Shown: positions 53,490 through 63,963 of the stretch, in pieces | How positions within the stretch are numbered: the first letter of the stretch is position 1 | Layout: each line of letters begins with the position of its first letter | Source of the DNA: Erythrocercus mccallii | Lineage: Eukaryota > Chordata > Aves > Passeriformes > Dicruridae | Direction of reading: 5' to 3' | Length of the DNA stretch: 64,000 bases | Assembly: GCA_013397435.1 (NCBI GenBank) | Contig: VZRG01000204.1 | Coordinates: 701,162-765,161, forward strand | The notes under the pieces: model-generated | Databases searched by the model: none | The model's input: only the letters and a program-made list of their open reading frames with translations | What the model was told of the DNA's origin: nothing | Program-made: the position numbers and the translations under genes

Positions 53490-53640
53490 AGTAACTTGGG
53501 GTGTGACCCAGGGCAAATTATTAATCATCTACCAAATGGGAATAAATCTTCCCATAGTACAGCACACCAGGGGCTGTGGAGATTAATTAGTGTTTTGTAT
53601 GGGGCTTTGAAGATGGAAATCACTATGTAAAGGCTTAGCA
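53490..53640 (+). mobile_element. MIR-like ancient tRNA-core SINE fragment
   Basis: The order gtgtgacccagggcaaatta, ctaccaaatgggaataaat, ggctgtggagattaattag and ggctttgaagatggaaatc with ctatgtaaa follows the MIR / amniote CORE-SINE consensus. The matching consensus parts, from memory, are TGTGACCTTGGGCAAGTTA, CTGTAAAATGGGGATAA, a G-GAGGATTAA block and TGTAAAGCGCTTTGAAGATC. Such copies predate the bird-mammal split and are rare in bird genomes. Confidence 0.65.
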
Positions 53641-53736
53641 GCATTATCAGCAGCACAATGGATAAATCAAGTGTCATTCTGAGTAATGTAAAGGAAAGTG
53701 GTTTCTTTATCACCCTGCCATGAGGGGCAAAAAAGC

Positions 53737-53765
53737 CCCAACCAACCAACCAACTGACCGACCAA
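53737..53765. repeat. (CCAA)n microsatellite, imperfect
   Basis: Several CCAA units run in a row and decay into ctgaccgacc. It follows about 100 bp after the MIR-like element. Confidence 0.8.
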
Positions 53766-54229
53766 ATGAAAAAATCCCCTTTGTATGTTAAAAAAAAAAA
53801 AAATAGAGAAAGATTAATGCTACCCTGAGAGTGGGTTTCTGTCCCCTATCCTGTCAGCCCTGCTGTTGTGGGGAATTCTGGCTCAGGGCATTTCTTGCAG
53901 ATATGTGCTTACTGTACAAAAAAAAAAAGTATGCAGAATTGCATCAGAAATCTAATTAAGTTCTGTGTGGGTATAAATAGTTTCCTTTTCTCATGCAAAG
54001 CTCTGCGGGGACTTTGCTGCTCTGATTATCTTTCTACCTCCTTTGGAGGAATGAGTATATGATGACTTTATTAGAAGTGAATCCCTCTAATGTCTGAATC
54101 TTTCTGTTTTGTAGCAGTTAATAGCAGACTTGTGAACTCTGCTCCCATGCCAGACATAAAGGAAAGGTAGTTAGAGTTGAGAGAAAACTAGGAGAGGTAC
54201 CAAGAAATGCTTAAAACAGTGTTTGAGCT

Positions 54230-54500
54230 GTCTCCTATTTCCTTTTAAGCTGACAGACGTAGTGGAAATAGTGATGGAGTTGTAACTTTGAGGCACCCTT
54301 AATTAGAAACAATCTGTTGGGCGTTATATTATGTTTTCCTCGCAAATAGACAGGCATGATGGGAGTGGGATCTGTATTCAGCTGGCAAATTGAATCTCAC
54401 TTAAAACCCAACAAAAATTCCTAATGAGATTTAATGGGCCAAAGCTTTAACCTTTAGAAATTGTAATTCCCGGTCCAGACTGGGTCAGGCTGTGGCTGCC
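54230..54500. other. Candidate conserved noncoding stretch
   Basis: A repeat-free A/T-rich segment holds several homeodomain-like cores (ttaattag, taatgag) together with caaagctttaacctttag. It has no open frame of note. It is flagged only by look; no alignment was possible. Confidence 0.2.
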
Positions 54501-57500
54501 ATTTGTTCAGGCTGTTGGATCTTTGGAGTACAGTGCAAGGGGTACTAACTGCAGAATCTGCAATTGTGCCAAAGCTGCTGCAGGCTGAGGGAGAGGCACC
54601 TCTGCAGAGCTGCTGGACACTTGTTTGATAGTGGGCCCATGCTGTCCCCTGGCTGTTCAGAGTATATCAATACATCTTTCAGGTAATCCAGTTGTTAAAG
54701 AGAAAAAAAACCCCAACAACAAATAACTGAAAAGCAATTGGCATCTCATTTCCTATCATCTGCATTGTCTTTGGAGCTTAAATTCAGGTAGCTAGCTTAG
54801 TGCTTGTTGTGCAAGTAAACACATTACTGAAGTTACTGAGTTACTGAAATTGTAGCCAATACTTGCTGTCAGTGGATTGCTACTTTGCCTGTCTTTGGGG
54901 GAGCAACATATTGACTACTGTCATGCCACATACAGTTTTTGACTTGTTGGGTTGAAGTGTTTATCAGCAGCCAGTACAAACTTCCATTAGTTCCAGCTTC
55001 TTTCAGAGGCTGCAGCAGATACATTTGAGAGGGAAGAGGGTTGTAAAATGAAGGCTTGGATTTGTGAGATTCAGTCTGTTCAAACTATTGGTAGTGAAAA
55101 GACAGCACATGCAAGCAAAACTTTCCTGATACAAGCAAAGCCTCCTGAGGATGCCTAAGGAGCACTTAGAAGTAATCAGTGTGCCTACATGTGATGTAAC
55201 TTACTTAATCTGAGACATTAGGAACATGCATCAAGCGGCTGCTTGGGCAGGAATACTCTGTCCCCAGCTGAGCCTCATGAATGCTAACAAGAAGAAACAT
55301 GTTGTTTTATGTTAGCTGAACACGTTCTTGCAATGCTGTTGTCAGATGTGATGTGACTTTTGTGCAATTAGTGTGGAAATGGGAACTGGGACCCAGGGAT
55401 CAGCTTCCAGATTGGCCTCTCATTCTCCAAGTAAAAACGTGGGTAGATCCCTTAGCCATTCATCTGCCCATCCATCTGTAAAATCTGCATCATATGTCCT
55501 ATAGAAATTTTGGTTTCTCTTTAAAATCCTCTGAAAACCACTACCTAAAAAATAGACCTAGGTTCTAGAAGTATGTACTATGTAAGCCTTTACAGCATGA
55601 TCTACTCCAAGTAGTTGGGTCTCCTGGGATTAAATTATGTGGGCTACTTTTAAACTCTGATTATGAAAGTAAATTTCATCATATGAATAGCCAAGGTGAG
55701 ATATTACTAGTTTTTACAAGTTAGAGTAGTTGTGTCTTTTCTGAGTTCTGTGGAGTTGTTTGGATTAACTACCTCGGAAAGGAAGTGTGAACATGTTTAT
55801 GGTCTTGGTTGGAAAGAAAAGTAACTGGTAGTATTTCTTGTGGCATTATGGGAGATACGATTATTCATAGCTGGTTATACTGTGGTGTGTCCCTCCCTTT
55901 TCTGTTCTTATGCAAGGGGTGAATTAATGTAAAAATGCTGATATTTTTATCTTTGAGCATCTGAATTAGTGGGTCAGCTCACACCTCAGAGCTATTATTT
56001 CTGAAGACTTAGATATTTCTGCAGTGCTTGCTGTTTGTTCTAATTTTGAAGCTTTGTTTGCAAACATGGTTCCTAACTACTGCTGTTTTAGAGAGAGGAA
56101 TGTTGAAAACAGAAGAAAATTCAAAAGCAATGTCAGTATATTGCACAGATACAGGGGACTCTGATCTCATACTTGCTTCTATGGACTTTGCATTTCATCA
56201 AGAGTGTGCCATCCATGCCCAGAGATAAACAAGTTGTACTCCCTGTAAGTACTTCAGAGTCCACTTCATTTAAAAGTGGAAGTACCCTGTCTTATGCCCA
56301 ACTCCATCAAAAGTTTGCAAGATGTTTTGCCTGCATAGTTTTCTGTGTCCAATTCTTGTCTTGCTGGAGTAGCATAGAGGACTTTTAAAAACAGATGCAT
56401 TAGCTAGGGATTATTTAGTTAAATGTTTGTGACAGTCAGCTACATTGACAGAAATCCTCTGGTCTTTGGGATAATTGCTCTCAAGAGTAACGTTTTGTTC
56501 TGTGTTTGGAATAGACGGGAGTTTGGACCTCTGGAAAGGTCACTCTGGTAACAGTAGAAAACATTTGTAGGAGCACAGCACTGCAGCAAGCTGAAATGTA
56601 TGTGGTTTACAGCTTTGCTGTTGTTTTGGGTAAGTGCCTGTGTGCCCACCCTGAACCTTCACCAAATGGAAGTCAGCTTGTTTCACTTGCTCTGAGTACT
56701 GATGTAGTCTGCATTGGCAGCCTGGTGAAAGAATGTGTGTGGGAGTCACCAGGCAGTAGAAACGGGCTGTGTGTGAATCTGTGCTGTAGCTCAGCTCAAG
56801 GCAAATGGCGCAGCAAGCTTTGCTCTGAACTAGTCAGCCAAAGTCATCGTTGAAACCTGAGAGAGGAAAAGGGGAGGACAGTCCCCAAAGCAGAGGTGTT
56901 TATTGGCTGCTTGAATGGTGAGGCTCACTCCTGGCTCTTGATGGGCTGGGAATTTCCAACACTGCTGTATCTCTAGGATCTGAAGGCTCACGCCTTGCTG
57001 ATTCCTGCTGTAGCATCAGCCCTTGCCTGTCTTTCGAGCAAGCAGATGTCTCAATTGGAAATTCAACCATGGTATATGGTAATTTAGGGGCAGAGAAGAG
57101 CAAGGGGTGCTGTGGTGAAGCACAGGTTTGTAATGCTGGCTGTGAGTCCGTGCTCTTTTGCTGTTCCAGTGCTTCTGTACAGGACTGGTTTATAGCAAAT
57201 GATCTATCGACAGCACGTATGGGTACCTGCTGTTTCAGGACCTGGGTAGATAGGACTGTCTGGCATGTCTGTAGACCAGGCTGCACATCTTGGCTTTCTT
57301 AAGCTTCCTCTCCGGCCTGGCCAGATGGTTGCTAATGAAGTACAACTATGCCCTCAGAAGGAAGTGATGACTGAATCCAAAACCATGCTTCTCAAACCTT
57401 CCACTTAGTTCTGCTCATGAATAATGTTTCAATATCCCTTGGCGTGCATGTTTTTCACTCTGGAGTTTCCAGTATAATAGCTGCCTCTGTCCCCAGTCTT

Positions 57501-57681
57501 TGTACTGGTCAACCAAGTTCCTGGTTCATGCATCAGCCACATCCTAATTCATACATTGGCCACTGAATAGGATTTCTCTGCTAGAGTTATGGGTCAGGCT
57601 CTGTCCAGGGGGTATTCTTGCTCACTCCTCTAAGGCCATGCTGCAGATTCTCATGTGGTTACAGGTGTCTCTGTGATCCCA

Positions 57682-58262
57682 CTTGTCTTGGTTTGGAGAG
57701 ACAGGTATCTGCCAGGGGAAGCTGGAGTTTTTCGTGGGATGGAAAATGTAAACCCCCTTCTCTCCAAATTATTATAATTTTGCAATTAAGGGCTTTCAGT
57801 CAAAGCTTTGGGAATAGGGATAGTAGTTCTGTACTAAAAATACTGAAAAATATAAATGTAGCAATACAGAAAGACAAGCAAACAAAACAAACAAAAACCC
57901 TAGAAAACCCCTGACAGAGACAGGGACATGACCTGACACCCTGTTGGTCAGGGTGTTAGAAGCAGTCCATATGAATCCTCCTGGAGTAGCAGATGCGGTT
58001 CTGTGGAGTAGAGATGATCTGCAGAGGAGTCCAGTGGTGGAGAGATGGGTCCTGTCTTCCTCCGGAGAAATCCAGTGGAGCAACAGGAAAATCCTCCCGC
58101 GGCAGCAGTCAGGTCTTCCCCTCTACGAATGCCAGGAGCAAAGAGAACACAACCCCCCACCCTCCTTTCCCTGCCATGGTCAAGCACCCATAAGCACCCA
58201 GCTTATGCACCTAGCAACCCACTGGGAAAGAATTCCACAAAAAAGAAAGAAATCCAACCCCC
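57682..58262. mobile_element. Passerine-type endogenous retrovirus LTR (diverged)
   Basis: The + strand starts tgtcttggtttggagaga and continues gtaaacccccttctctccaa, attattataattttgcaatt and aagggctttcagtcaaag. Further blocks are aaaacccctgacagagacag and acctgacaccctgttggtca, then agcagatgcggttctgtgga. I recognise this order as an LTR family common in songbird genomes, but I cannot give its exact name. The body near 58050-58260 is diverged. No gag, pol or env sequence flanks it, so it is a solo or truncated LTR. From the TGTC...TGG start shared with the LTR at 14660, it is probably antisense to AMBRA1. Confidence 0.7.
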
Positions 58263-58589
58263 AACACCACTGATGCTGTAATCAAGAGGATAGGCATAAT
58301 AGATATAGCAGGTTTACTACATTCCTAGCAGAAACCTACTTACTCTGCTGGTGAGATTTAAATTTGCCCTTAATGTCCATAATATTTCTACAGCAGGGCA
58401 GTATGTCAGCAGACTTACTTGAGGATGAAATTAACTTTGTCCAATGGTGGGGGATGCTGCTAGTGCCTGATGCAAGTACCACTGAGCCCTTGAGAAAATG
58501 GAATAAGCTGTCTTTGACTGACTGCATCTCTACAGTGGCAAGATGTGGACTTTGCTGAGTATCTTAGCTCTCATGCTGGATACATGATC

Positions 58590-59490
58590 ATACAATCATT
58601 TAGATTGGAGAACATCTTCAAGATCATCAAATCCAATCTTTAACTGAACACCACTGTGTAACTAAACTACAGCACTAAGTGCCATGTCCAGTCATTTCTT
58701 GAACAATTCCAGGAATTGTGACTCCACCACTTCCCTGGGCAGTTAAAATGAGTAACCACTGTCTCAGTGAAAAAATTCTTCCTAATGTCCAACCTGAACC
58801 TCCCCTGGTGCAGCTTGAGGCCATTTCCTCTTATCTTGTTGCTGGTTAACTGAGAGAAGAGCTTGGCTACTACATGGCTGCAGCTTCCCTTCAGGGAGTT
58901 ATAGAGAGTGATAAGGTCTCCCCTGGGCCTGTTTTTCTCCAAGCTAAACAACCCCAGCTCCCCAGCTGCTCTTCTTATGACTTGTGCTCCAGACCCTTCC
59001 TTCACTACCTCCACTGCCCTTCTCTGGGTGTGCTCCAGTACCTCAATGTCCTTTCTTGTAGTGAGGGGCCCAAAACTTGGGATGAGGTTCAAGGAGTGGC
59101 CTCAGCAGTGCTGAGTACAGGGAGACAGTCACTGCCCTGGTCCTACTGCTGATACAGGCCAGGATGCCATTGGCCTTCTTGACCACCTTGACACACACTC
59201 TGGATCATGTTTAGCTGCTGTTGAGCAGCACCTCAGGTCCTTTTCTGCTGAGCAGCTTTCCAGCCTCCTTTCCCCCAGCCTGTAGTGGTGCATGGGATTC
59301 TTGTGTCCCAATAGCACATGGTTGAACCTCATGCAATTGGCCTTTGCCCATGACCCATCCTGTCCAGATCCCTCCTCAGACCCTTTCTACCCTCCAGCAG
59401 ATCAACACTCCCACCAGTTTACTGTCATCTGTGAACTTACTGAGGGTGCTCTTGAATCCCTTCGTCCAAATCATGGATAAAGTTACTAAA
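58590..59490 (-). mobile_element. CR1 LINE, 3' ~0.9 kb, antisense
   Basis: The + strand begins with atcatacaatcatttagatt (decayed CR1 terminal repeat) and passes tcttcctaatgtccaacctg, aacctcccctggtgcagctt and gttatagagagtgataaggt. It ends near ttactgagggtgctcttgaa and tccaaatcatggataaag. This is the reverse complement of CR1 ORF2 plus 3' end. The minus-strand frame around 58790-59092 still reads RKDIEVLEHTQRRA, ELGLFSLEKNRPRGDLITLY and GNGLKLHQGRFRLDIRKNFF, the C-terminal signature of the CR1 reverse transcriptase protein. Stops and frame breaks elsewhere show it is dead. It is 5'-truncated, as most CR1 copies are. Confidence 0.9.
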
Positions 59491-60616
59491 CTCCACAGCC
59501 TCAAGTGTTTTTGTTTTCCTAGTCAGTGTGACATTTGTTTTTTATTGTGTTCTAACTCCTCCCTACATCTAGCCTTGTTGACATTTATGTTCATTTCCTT
59601 AGTGCCAGGAGAACTCACAGCTTTCTCCTGAAATCAGCACTGTGATAGCTTCATAGAGGTGGGAGTGAGATTTATTTCTTTAATAAGAATCAGCAAGATC
59701 CCACTGTGGAATGTTTCTAGCAGTTTATTATTACATATTGTTCTCCCCAAATGCTCCGGGTAGGGTTTGTAGCAAAAGGAGGATGCTGAGAAATTGAACT
59801 GGGATGAACTTCCCTGTCATGGTGATTTAATCTCCTACATGGACAATTCTTCTATGAGATTTTGTTCTTCTTAAGTAATCTTGAGCAACCAAAGTATCTG
59901 ACGATGGTTCTCTCAGAGCTCACTATAGCCCGACTGTAAAGGGAAGCCTCAGAGATAAGAGCAGACAAAGACTGTAGATCTTCAGATGTTTTTTTTTAAT
60001 TCCTCAAAAGATATTATCAGTCAAAGGAAGCAGGAGCCTACACACTTGATCGTAGCTAATGTGGAAGACCATGTTCTGTAGCTGCTGTCTGCTGTTGGCC
60101 AGCTTCTGGCCAGTCCTGCCTAGACTGGCACTGAGGACATTGCCATCATGTCATCTGCCTACTTCTCAAACAGGTGAAGTACGAAAAGCCATGAGGTTCT
60201 CTAACACCATGGATGAAATGTTTGGTTTATTGCAGTGCAAACTGAGATTTCTCTTCCTGTCCCCATGGGACTGGCAGGATTGTCTCCATAGCTGTGATAA
60301 AGCATCCTGTTTCTTTGACTACCACCCTTTCCCCCATCCTTATGGCCAGATAAGAACTGCTTTTCCAAGGCTTGGACATGCAAGTCTGTGAGGGTTACCT
60401 GTGGAAGTGGCCAAGATTTTCTTGACAGAATTTGGTGCCTTTGTTTGACACTTAACCAAGTGGAAAGTTATGGAAATAAAATACTGGGCTCCCTCTGGAA
60501 TAAAACCTATCTTCTGTCCCAGTACACGCACATTGTGTGATGCAACTACTCAGCACGCTTTATTTTGTGTCGTAGTTTGCCTCGTGCACCAGAGTTGCTT
60601 CTGCTTTCTTTTGCAG

Positions 60617-61107
60617 GTGAAGGTCCAGAATATGGGGCCAGTGGGGAGGATGCCCTGAGCAGGATTCAAAGGCTGATGGCAGAAGGTGGCATGACTGCCG
60701 TGGTTCAGCGGGAGCAGAGCACCACCATGGCGTCCATGGGCGGCTTTGGCAACAACATCATCGTGAGCCACCGGATCCACCGCAGCTCTCAGACTGGTGC
60801 AGAGCCCACTGGAGCTGAGGGCACGTCAGCACAGCAGTCCACCTCTCAGCAGCTGGGCACAGAGCTGGAGGGACGGATCCTGTCAGAGTCTGTGCAGCTG
60901 CCGGAGCACGGCCTGAGCCCGCGGACAGCCCCTAGAGGGAGTGAAGGACAAAGCGCTGGTGACCTGGACCTGCCAGAGCAGGCCCAGTCCTCCATGGACA
61001 CCGAGGGACCAATTGAATACAGTGACCTAACTAATAATAACCATCTTCCTGACAGTACCAACTTCTATAGTAATGACAGCACCAGTGGGGAGTCGCGGAA
61101 CAGGTAG
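60617..61107 (+). CDS. AMBRA1: AMBRA1 last coding exon g (C-terminal tail and stop)
   Basis: The exon starts after the acceptor ctttcttttgcag (AG at 60615-60616) in phase 1 and is open to TAG at 61105-61107. It gives 491 coding bases including the stop. It encodes GEGPEYGASGEDALSRIQRL, MAEGGMTAVVQREQSTTMAS, MGGFGNNIIVSHRIHRSSQT and a Ser/Glu/Gln-rich tail ending SGESRNR. The first 65 or so residues are nearly identical to mammalian AMBRA1. The tail (about residues 357-440 of the partial protein) is diverged apart from GLSPRTA, LTNNNHL and the final RNR, which human also has as I recall. It is predicted to be disordered. The last codons sit in CAG|GTAGAG, which resembles a splice donor (see findings). 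Confidence 0.95.
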
Positions 61108-62190
61108 AGATTGAGTTGTGTGTTGGTGCTACCCTTGTACTGCTCAGCAGAGACCTGTACCTCACAGCTGGCCAGGAGCTGGAAGAGTAGGGATGGGTGG
61201 CTCTAACAGGATGCTAGTCTCTATCCTGGGTGATGGGAGATGGGATAAGAATTGCAAGGGAAGCCATGGGGAAGAAAGCATACTTAACTTCCAACATTCC
61301 CACTGCTGAAGAGTTAACAGGAATACAAACCATACTTGCTGCACGTCAGCCAAATTTTGAAGCCCTGTGGTATCCCCTGAGCTAAGCCCTGCATCTTGGT
61401 GTATCATCCTTTGTAAAGCCTTTTTCCTTTCCTTTTTCCTGCCCTTTTATGCCCATGGAGCTGATCAGTTAGAGTGAAGAAAGGGAAGGGGGCCTGCAGC
61501 ATCTTTCTGGAAACAGGCAGTACTGGGCAAACCCAGGCGTGATGCTCCAGCTTTGTTGCTGGAGTGGAGGAGTCTTCCAGGCCACAGTCCCTCTCCATAG
61601 CAGAGCACTGCTCCCCGAGAGTGTGGTGTTCTGAGACCAGTCCTGCCTGTGCTGTGGTCTTTTCTGGGAAGAACTGGGCTTCACCAGAACATGCATGGCT
61701 CAGGATATGCTCACAGGTGGGATCTTCCGTTTTTAGAGTTAGTGTAGGTCTTGGCGGGAACCAAAGCAGAGATACCATATGGATGGGTAGAGGGACATGG
61801 GCTACTGCTCTCTAGTCAGGATGCAGTTCACACAAGGATGTTCTAAGCTGTGCCAATATTAACATGAATGAGCCACCACAGTGGTTTCATGGTGCCAGGA
61901 CTGAGCTGCACCTCCTTGCAGGGGGCAGGAAATCTTTCAGCTCTAGGCCAGGATGTGAGGTATGAGTCTGTGATGTAAGGTGTTGCATGTGAAATCTTGA
62001 CCTTGTACATGTAGTTTCTAGTGGAGAAGTCAAGGCTCTGATACTTTGTTTTTAGTCTCAAATGTGATTTTCCTTTTCGTTTGTAACTCTCTATCCCTAG
62101 CAGGCTTGTGGAGGAAGTACGGGGAGAGTGTGAGTGCTAACGAGGGAAACACCAAAGATCAATGTCATTAAAATATGACAAACCCTTGCT
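61108..62190 (+). other. AMBRA1: AMBRA1 3' UTR (putative)
   Basis: I see no AATAAA or ATTAAA between the stop and 62167, so the main 3' UTR is placed up to about 62190, roughly 1.08 kb. It has no repeat that I recognise. A strong polypyrimidine tract and tandem AG acceptor (ttttccttttcg...ctatccctagcag, ending at 62100 and 62103) lie inside it. The exact cleavage site is inferred. Confidence 0.7.
62167..62172 (+). terminator. AMBRA1: Candidate poly(A) signal ATTAAA for AMBRA1
   Basis: ATTAAA, the commonest variant signal, is followed 30-60 bases later by a GU-rich element (catttgtgtgatggttgtc and tctgtgttttg). This is the first good signal after the stop codon. Confidence 0.7.
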
Positions 62191-62729
62191 TGACCTCCTG
62201 TCTTCATTTGTGTGATGGTTGTCTCTGTGTTTTGCCTTGGGGATAGATACATCCATCTCAGAAGCTCTAGGCAGCATATAAATGTCAGATGATGACCACT
62301 CCCTTCCTGGGAGGAAAGCAGACTCAGCCTGTGAGTTGAAAGTCCAAAACTGGGAAACAGGGAGGTACGTTTGGGAGTCTTGCTTGCAAATCACATTTTA
62401 ACCAGTCTGGAGATTGAGCAGGCACCTCTGCATTTCCCGTATTATTCAAGTACTGCAGTAAGAGGAAAGAGGAGCAGTTCACCTATCCTGTGTAAAAACA
62501 GTGCGTAGAGGTGCAGCACTGAACATTTTGGGCAAGCAGAGAGTGATCTGTCTTGCTGTCCCCTTGATGCAGAAGATGGTTGCAGTATCTGGCTGTTCTG
62601 GATAGAGGAATGCACACTCTGCTGTTACCACTGTGCTGTGAGGGATGTTTCCACTGCTGTCTGAGCACCTGCCAGCAGCTGCTGTGCTCCTGCCCAGCTC
62701 CTCTAGATTCTGTGCTGCTAAGACATTAC

Positions 62730-62735
62730 AATAAA
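62730..62735 (+). terminator. Candidate distal poly(A) signal AATAAA
   Basis: A canonical AATAAA lies about 1.6 kb after the AMBRA1 stop. The downstream sequence (agtctgtcattaggc) is only weakly GU-rich. It could serve a longer 3' UTR isoform. Confidence 0.35.
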
Positions 62736-63938
62736 TAAGTCTGTCATTAGGCAGCACTCAAGCTCCCAGTCAGAAGAGTCTGTTAGAGAACATTAAGCAA
62801 ATCTTCCCTTAAATCACAGCCTGGAAATGAACCTTAAATCAAATCAGCTGCTGCCAGGCCTCATTGCTGAGTGTTAATGAGGCTCTAAAACCTGCCCCAA
62901 GCCAACCACATCCCCGATCTGACAGGAGAGCAGCATGAAAAATGGGATTCCCTTGTGTGGCAAGGAAGGTTTCATGCCTCCCTGTATTGCCTTACTGTGG
63001 AGAGGCCTGAGGATGTGCTGGCAGTTGGGAGCCAGAAGAGCTATGTCTCAGATGGACAGACAAGGCAGTGCAGGTCTAGACAGAGCTGTTTACTGCTCTC
63101 CTTGAAAACAAACTAAAACAGAACCTCGAAAAAGAACTGCTTCAGCTCAACCTGACATCACTTCTTCCCTCTCTCTGCATGTTTCGTGGAAGAATCTCGA
63201 GGGCCATTCTTGGTAGATGTGTTGCAGAGCATTTATAGATATCCATTTTCAGAATGAGCCAAGCTATCTACAGAAAAATTTCCATCTCGGTTGGAGAAGT
63301 GTCTTCTGGGCTGCCTCACTCTGGTGTTGGCAGATTCTCAAAGCCCGGCATGCGCCGTTGCTGGGTGCTCTGGCCAGGCTGCTGTGCAGAGGCCTGAAGC
63401 CTGCTCTGCTGCTGGTGGCTTCCCCTTGGTCCACACCTGCCTCCACTGTGGCATAAGAGGGGGTGAGCTGCAGTGGGAGCCGGAGCAAACCACAGCCGCT
63501 GTCTTTGCTGTTGTGGGACATCTCTGAAGCTCTAAAGCACTCTTCCATTCAAGACTTGAAGGGGAGGCTCTTCCTGATGAGGTGAGGATGGAGGCCTGGT
63601 CAGAGCAGGCACCTTTGTAGCTCTGGGCCAAAGGCTGCTAACAGTTGAGCCCGACTGCAGCCTGTGTTCCTACAAGCTTTAAGCAGGAGCAGTGGGCACA
63701 GTGGGTGTGGACAGGCTTAATCTGCTGGTGCTGCCTTGGACATGCTTTGTAGATGACCTGCTGTGGCTACACAACTGAGCAGGTGCCCTCAGTGGTGATG
63801 GGCTTATGTGTAGAGAGAGCAATGTTTTTCTTCTGAGTTTCAGACCGAGGACCTGTCAAGCTCAGATTATCCCTGCCTGAGACCTGATGGAGCTACATGG
63901 GTGAATGGGTGAGAAGAGTAGGGGACAGGAGAGAAAAC

Positions 63939-63963
63939 TGAGCCCACTTACGCAATGGGCTCA
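63939..63963. repeat. 8-bp inverted repeat near window end
   Basis: The arms tgagccca (63939-63946) and tgggctca (63956-63963) are exactly complementary around a 9-nt loop. Together with the following cacccaccccagtgcagttt, whose complement would give an AATAAA-type signal, it may be the edge of an LTR that continues outside the window. Confidence 0.4.

Larger units (their letters stand above)
51284..60616 (+). other. AMBRA1: AMBRA1 intron between exons f and g (9,333 bp)
   Basis: The intron runs from GTAGGA, a moderate donor, to the acceptor ctttcttttgcag. It holds a 26-nt A run followed by a MIR-like SINE (53453-53640), a (CCAA)n tract (53737-53765), a passerine-type LTR (57682-58262) and a 0.9-kb antisense CR1 (58590-59490). 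An A/T-rich stretch at 54230-54500, without any repeat I recognise, is a candidate conserved noncoding element. Confidence 0.9.

Noticed and set aside
60565..60616. Extension of the last coding exon upstream to an ATG at 60565
   Set aside because: The frame is open through the intron end, but ctttcttttgcag at 60616 is a strong acceptor and only the part after it matches AMBRA1.
60725..60750. RE1/NRSF-like half site (agcaccaccatgg) in the last coding exon
   Set aside because: Only the left half matches the consensus. The right half has too many mismatches, and the sequence is constrained by coding for conserved AMBRA1 residues.
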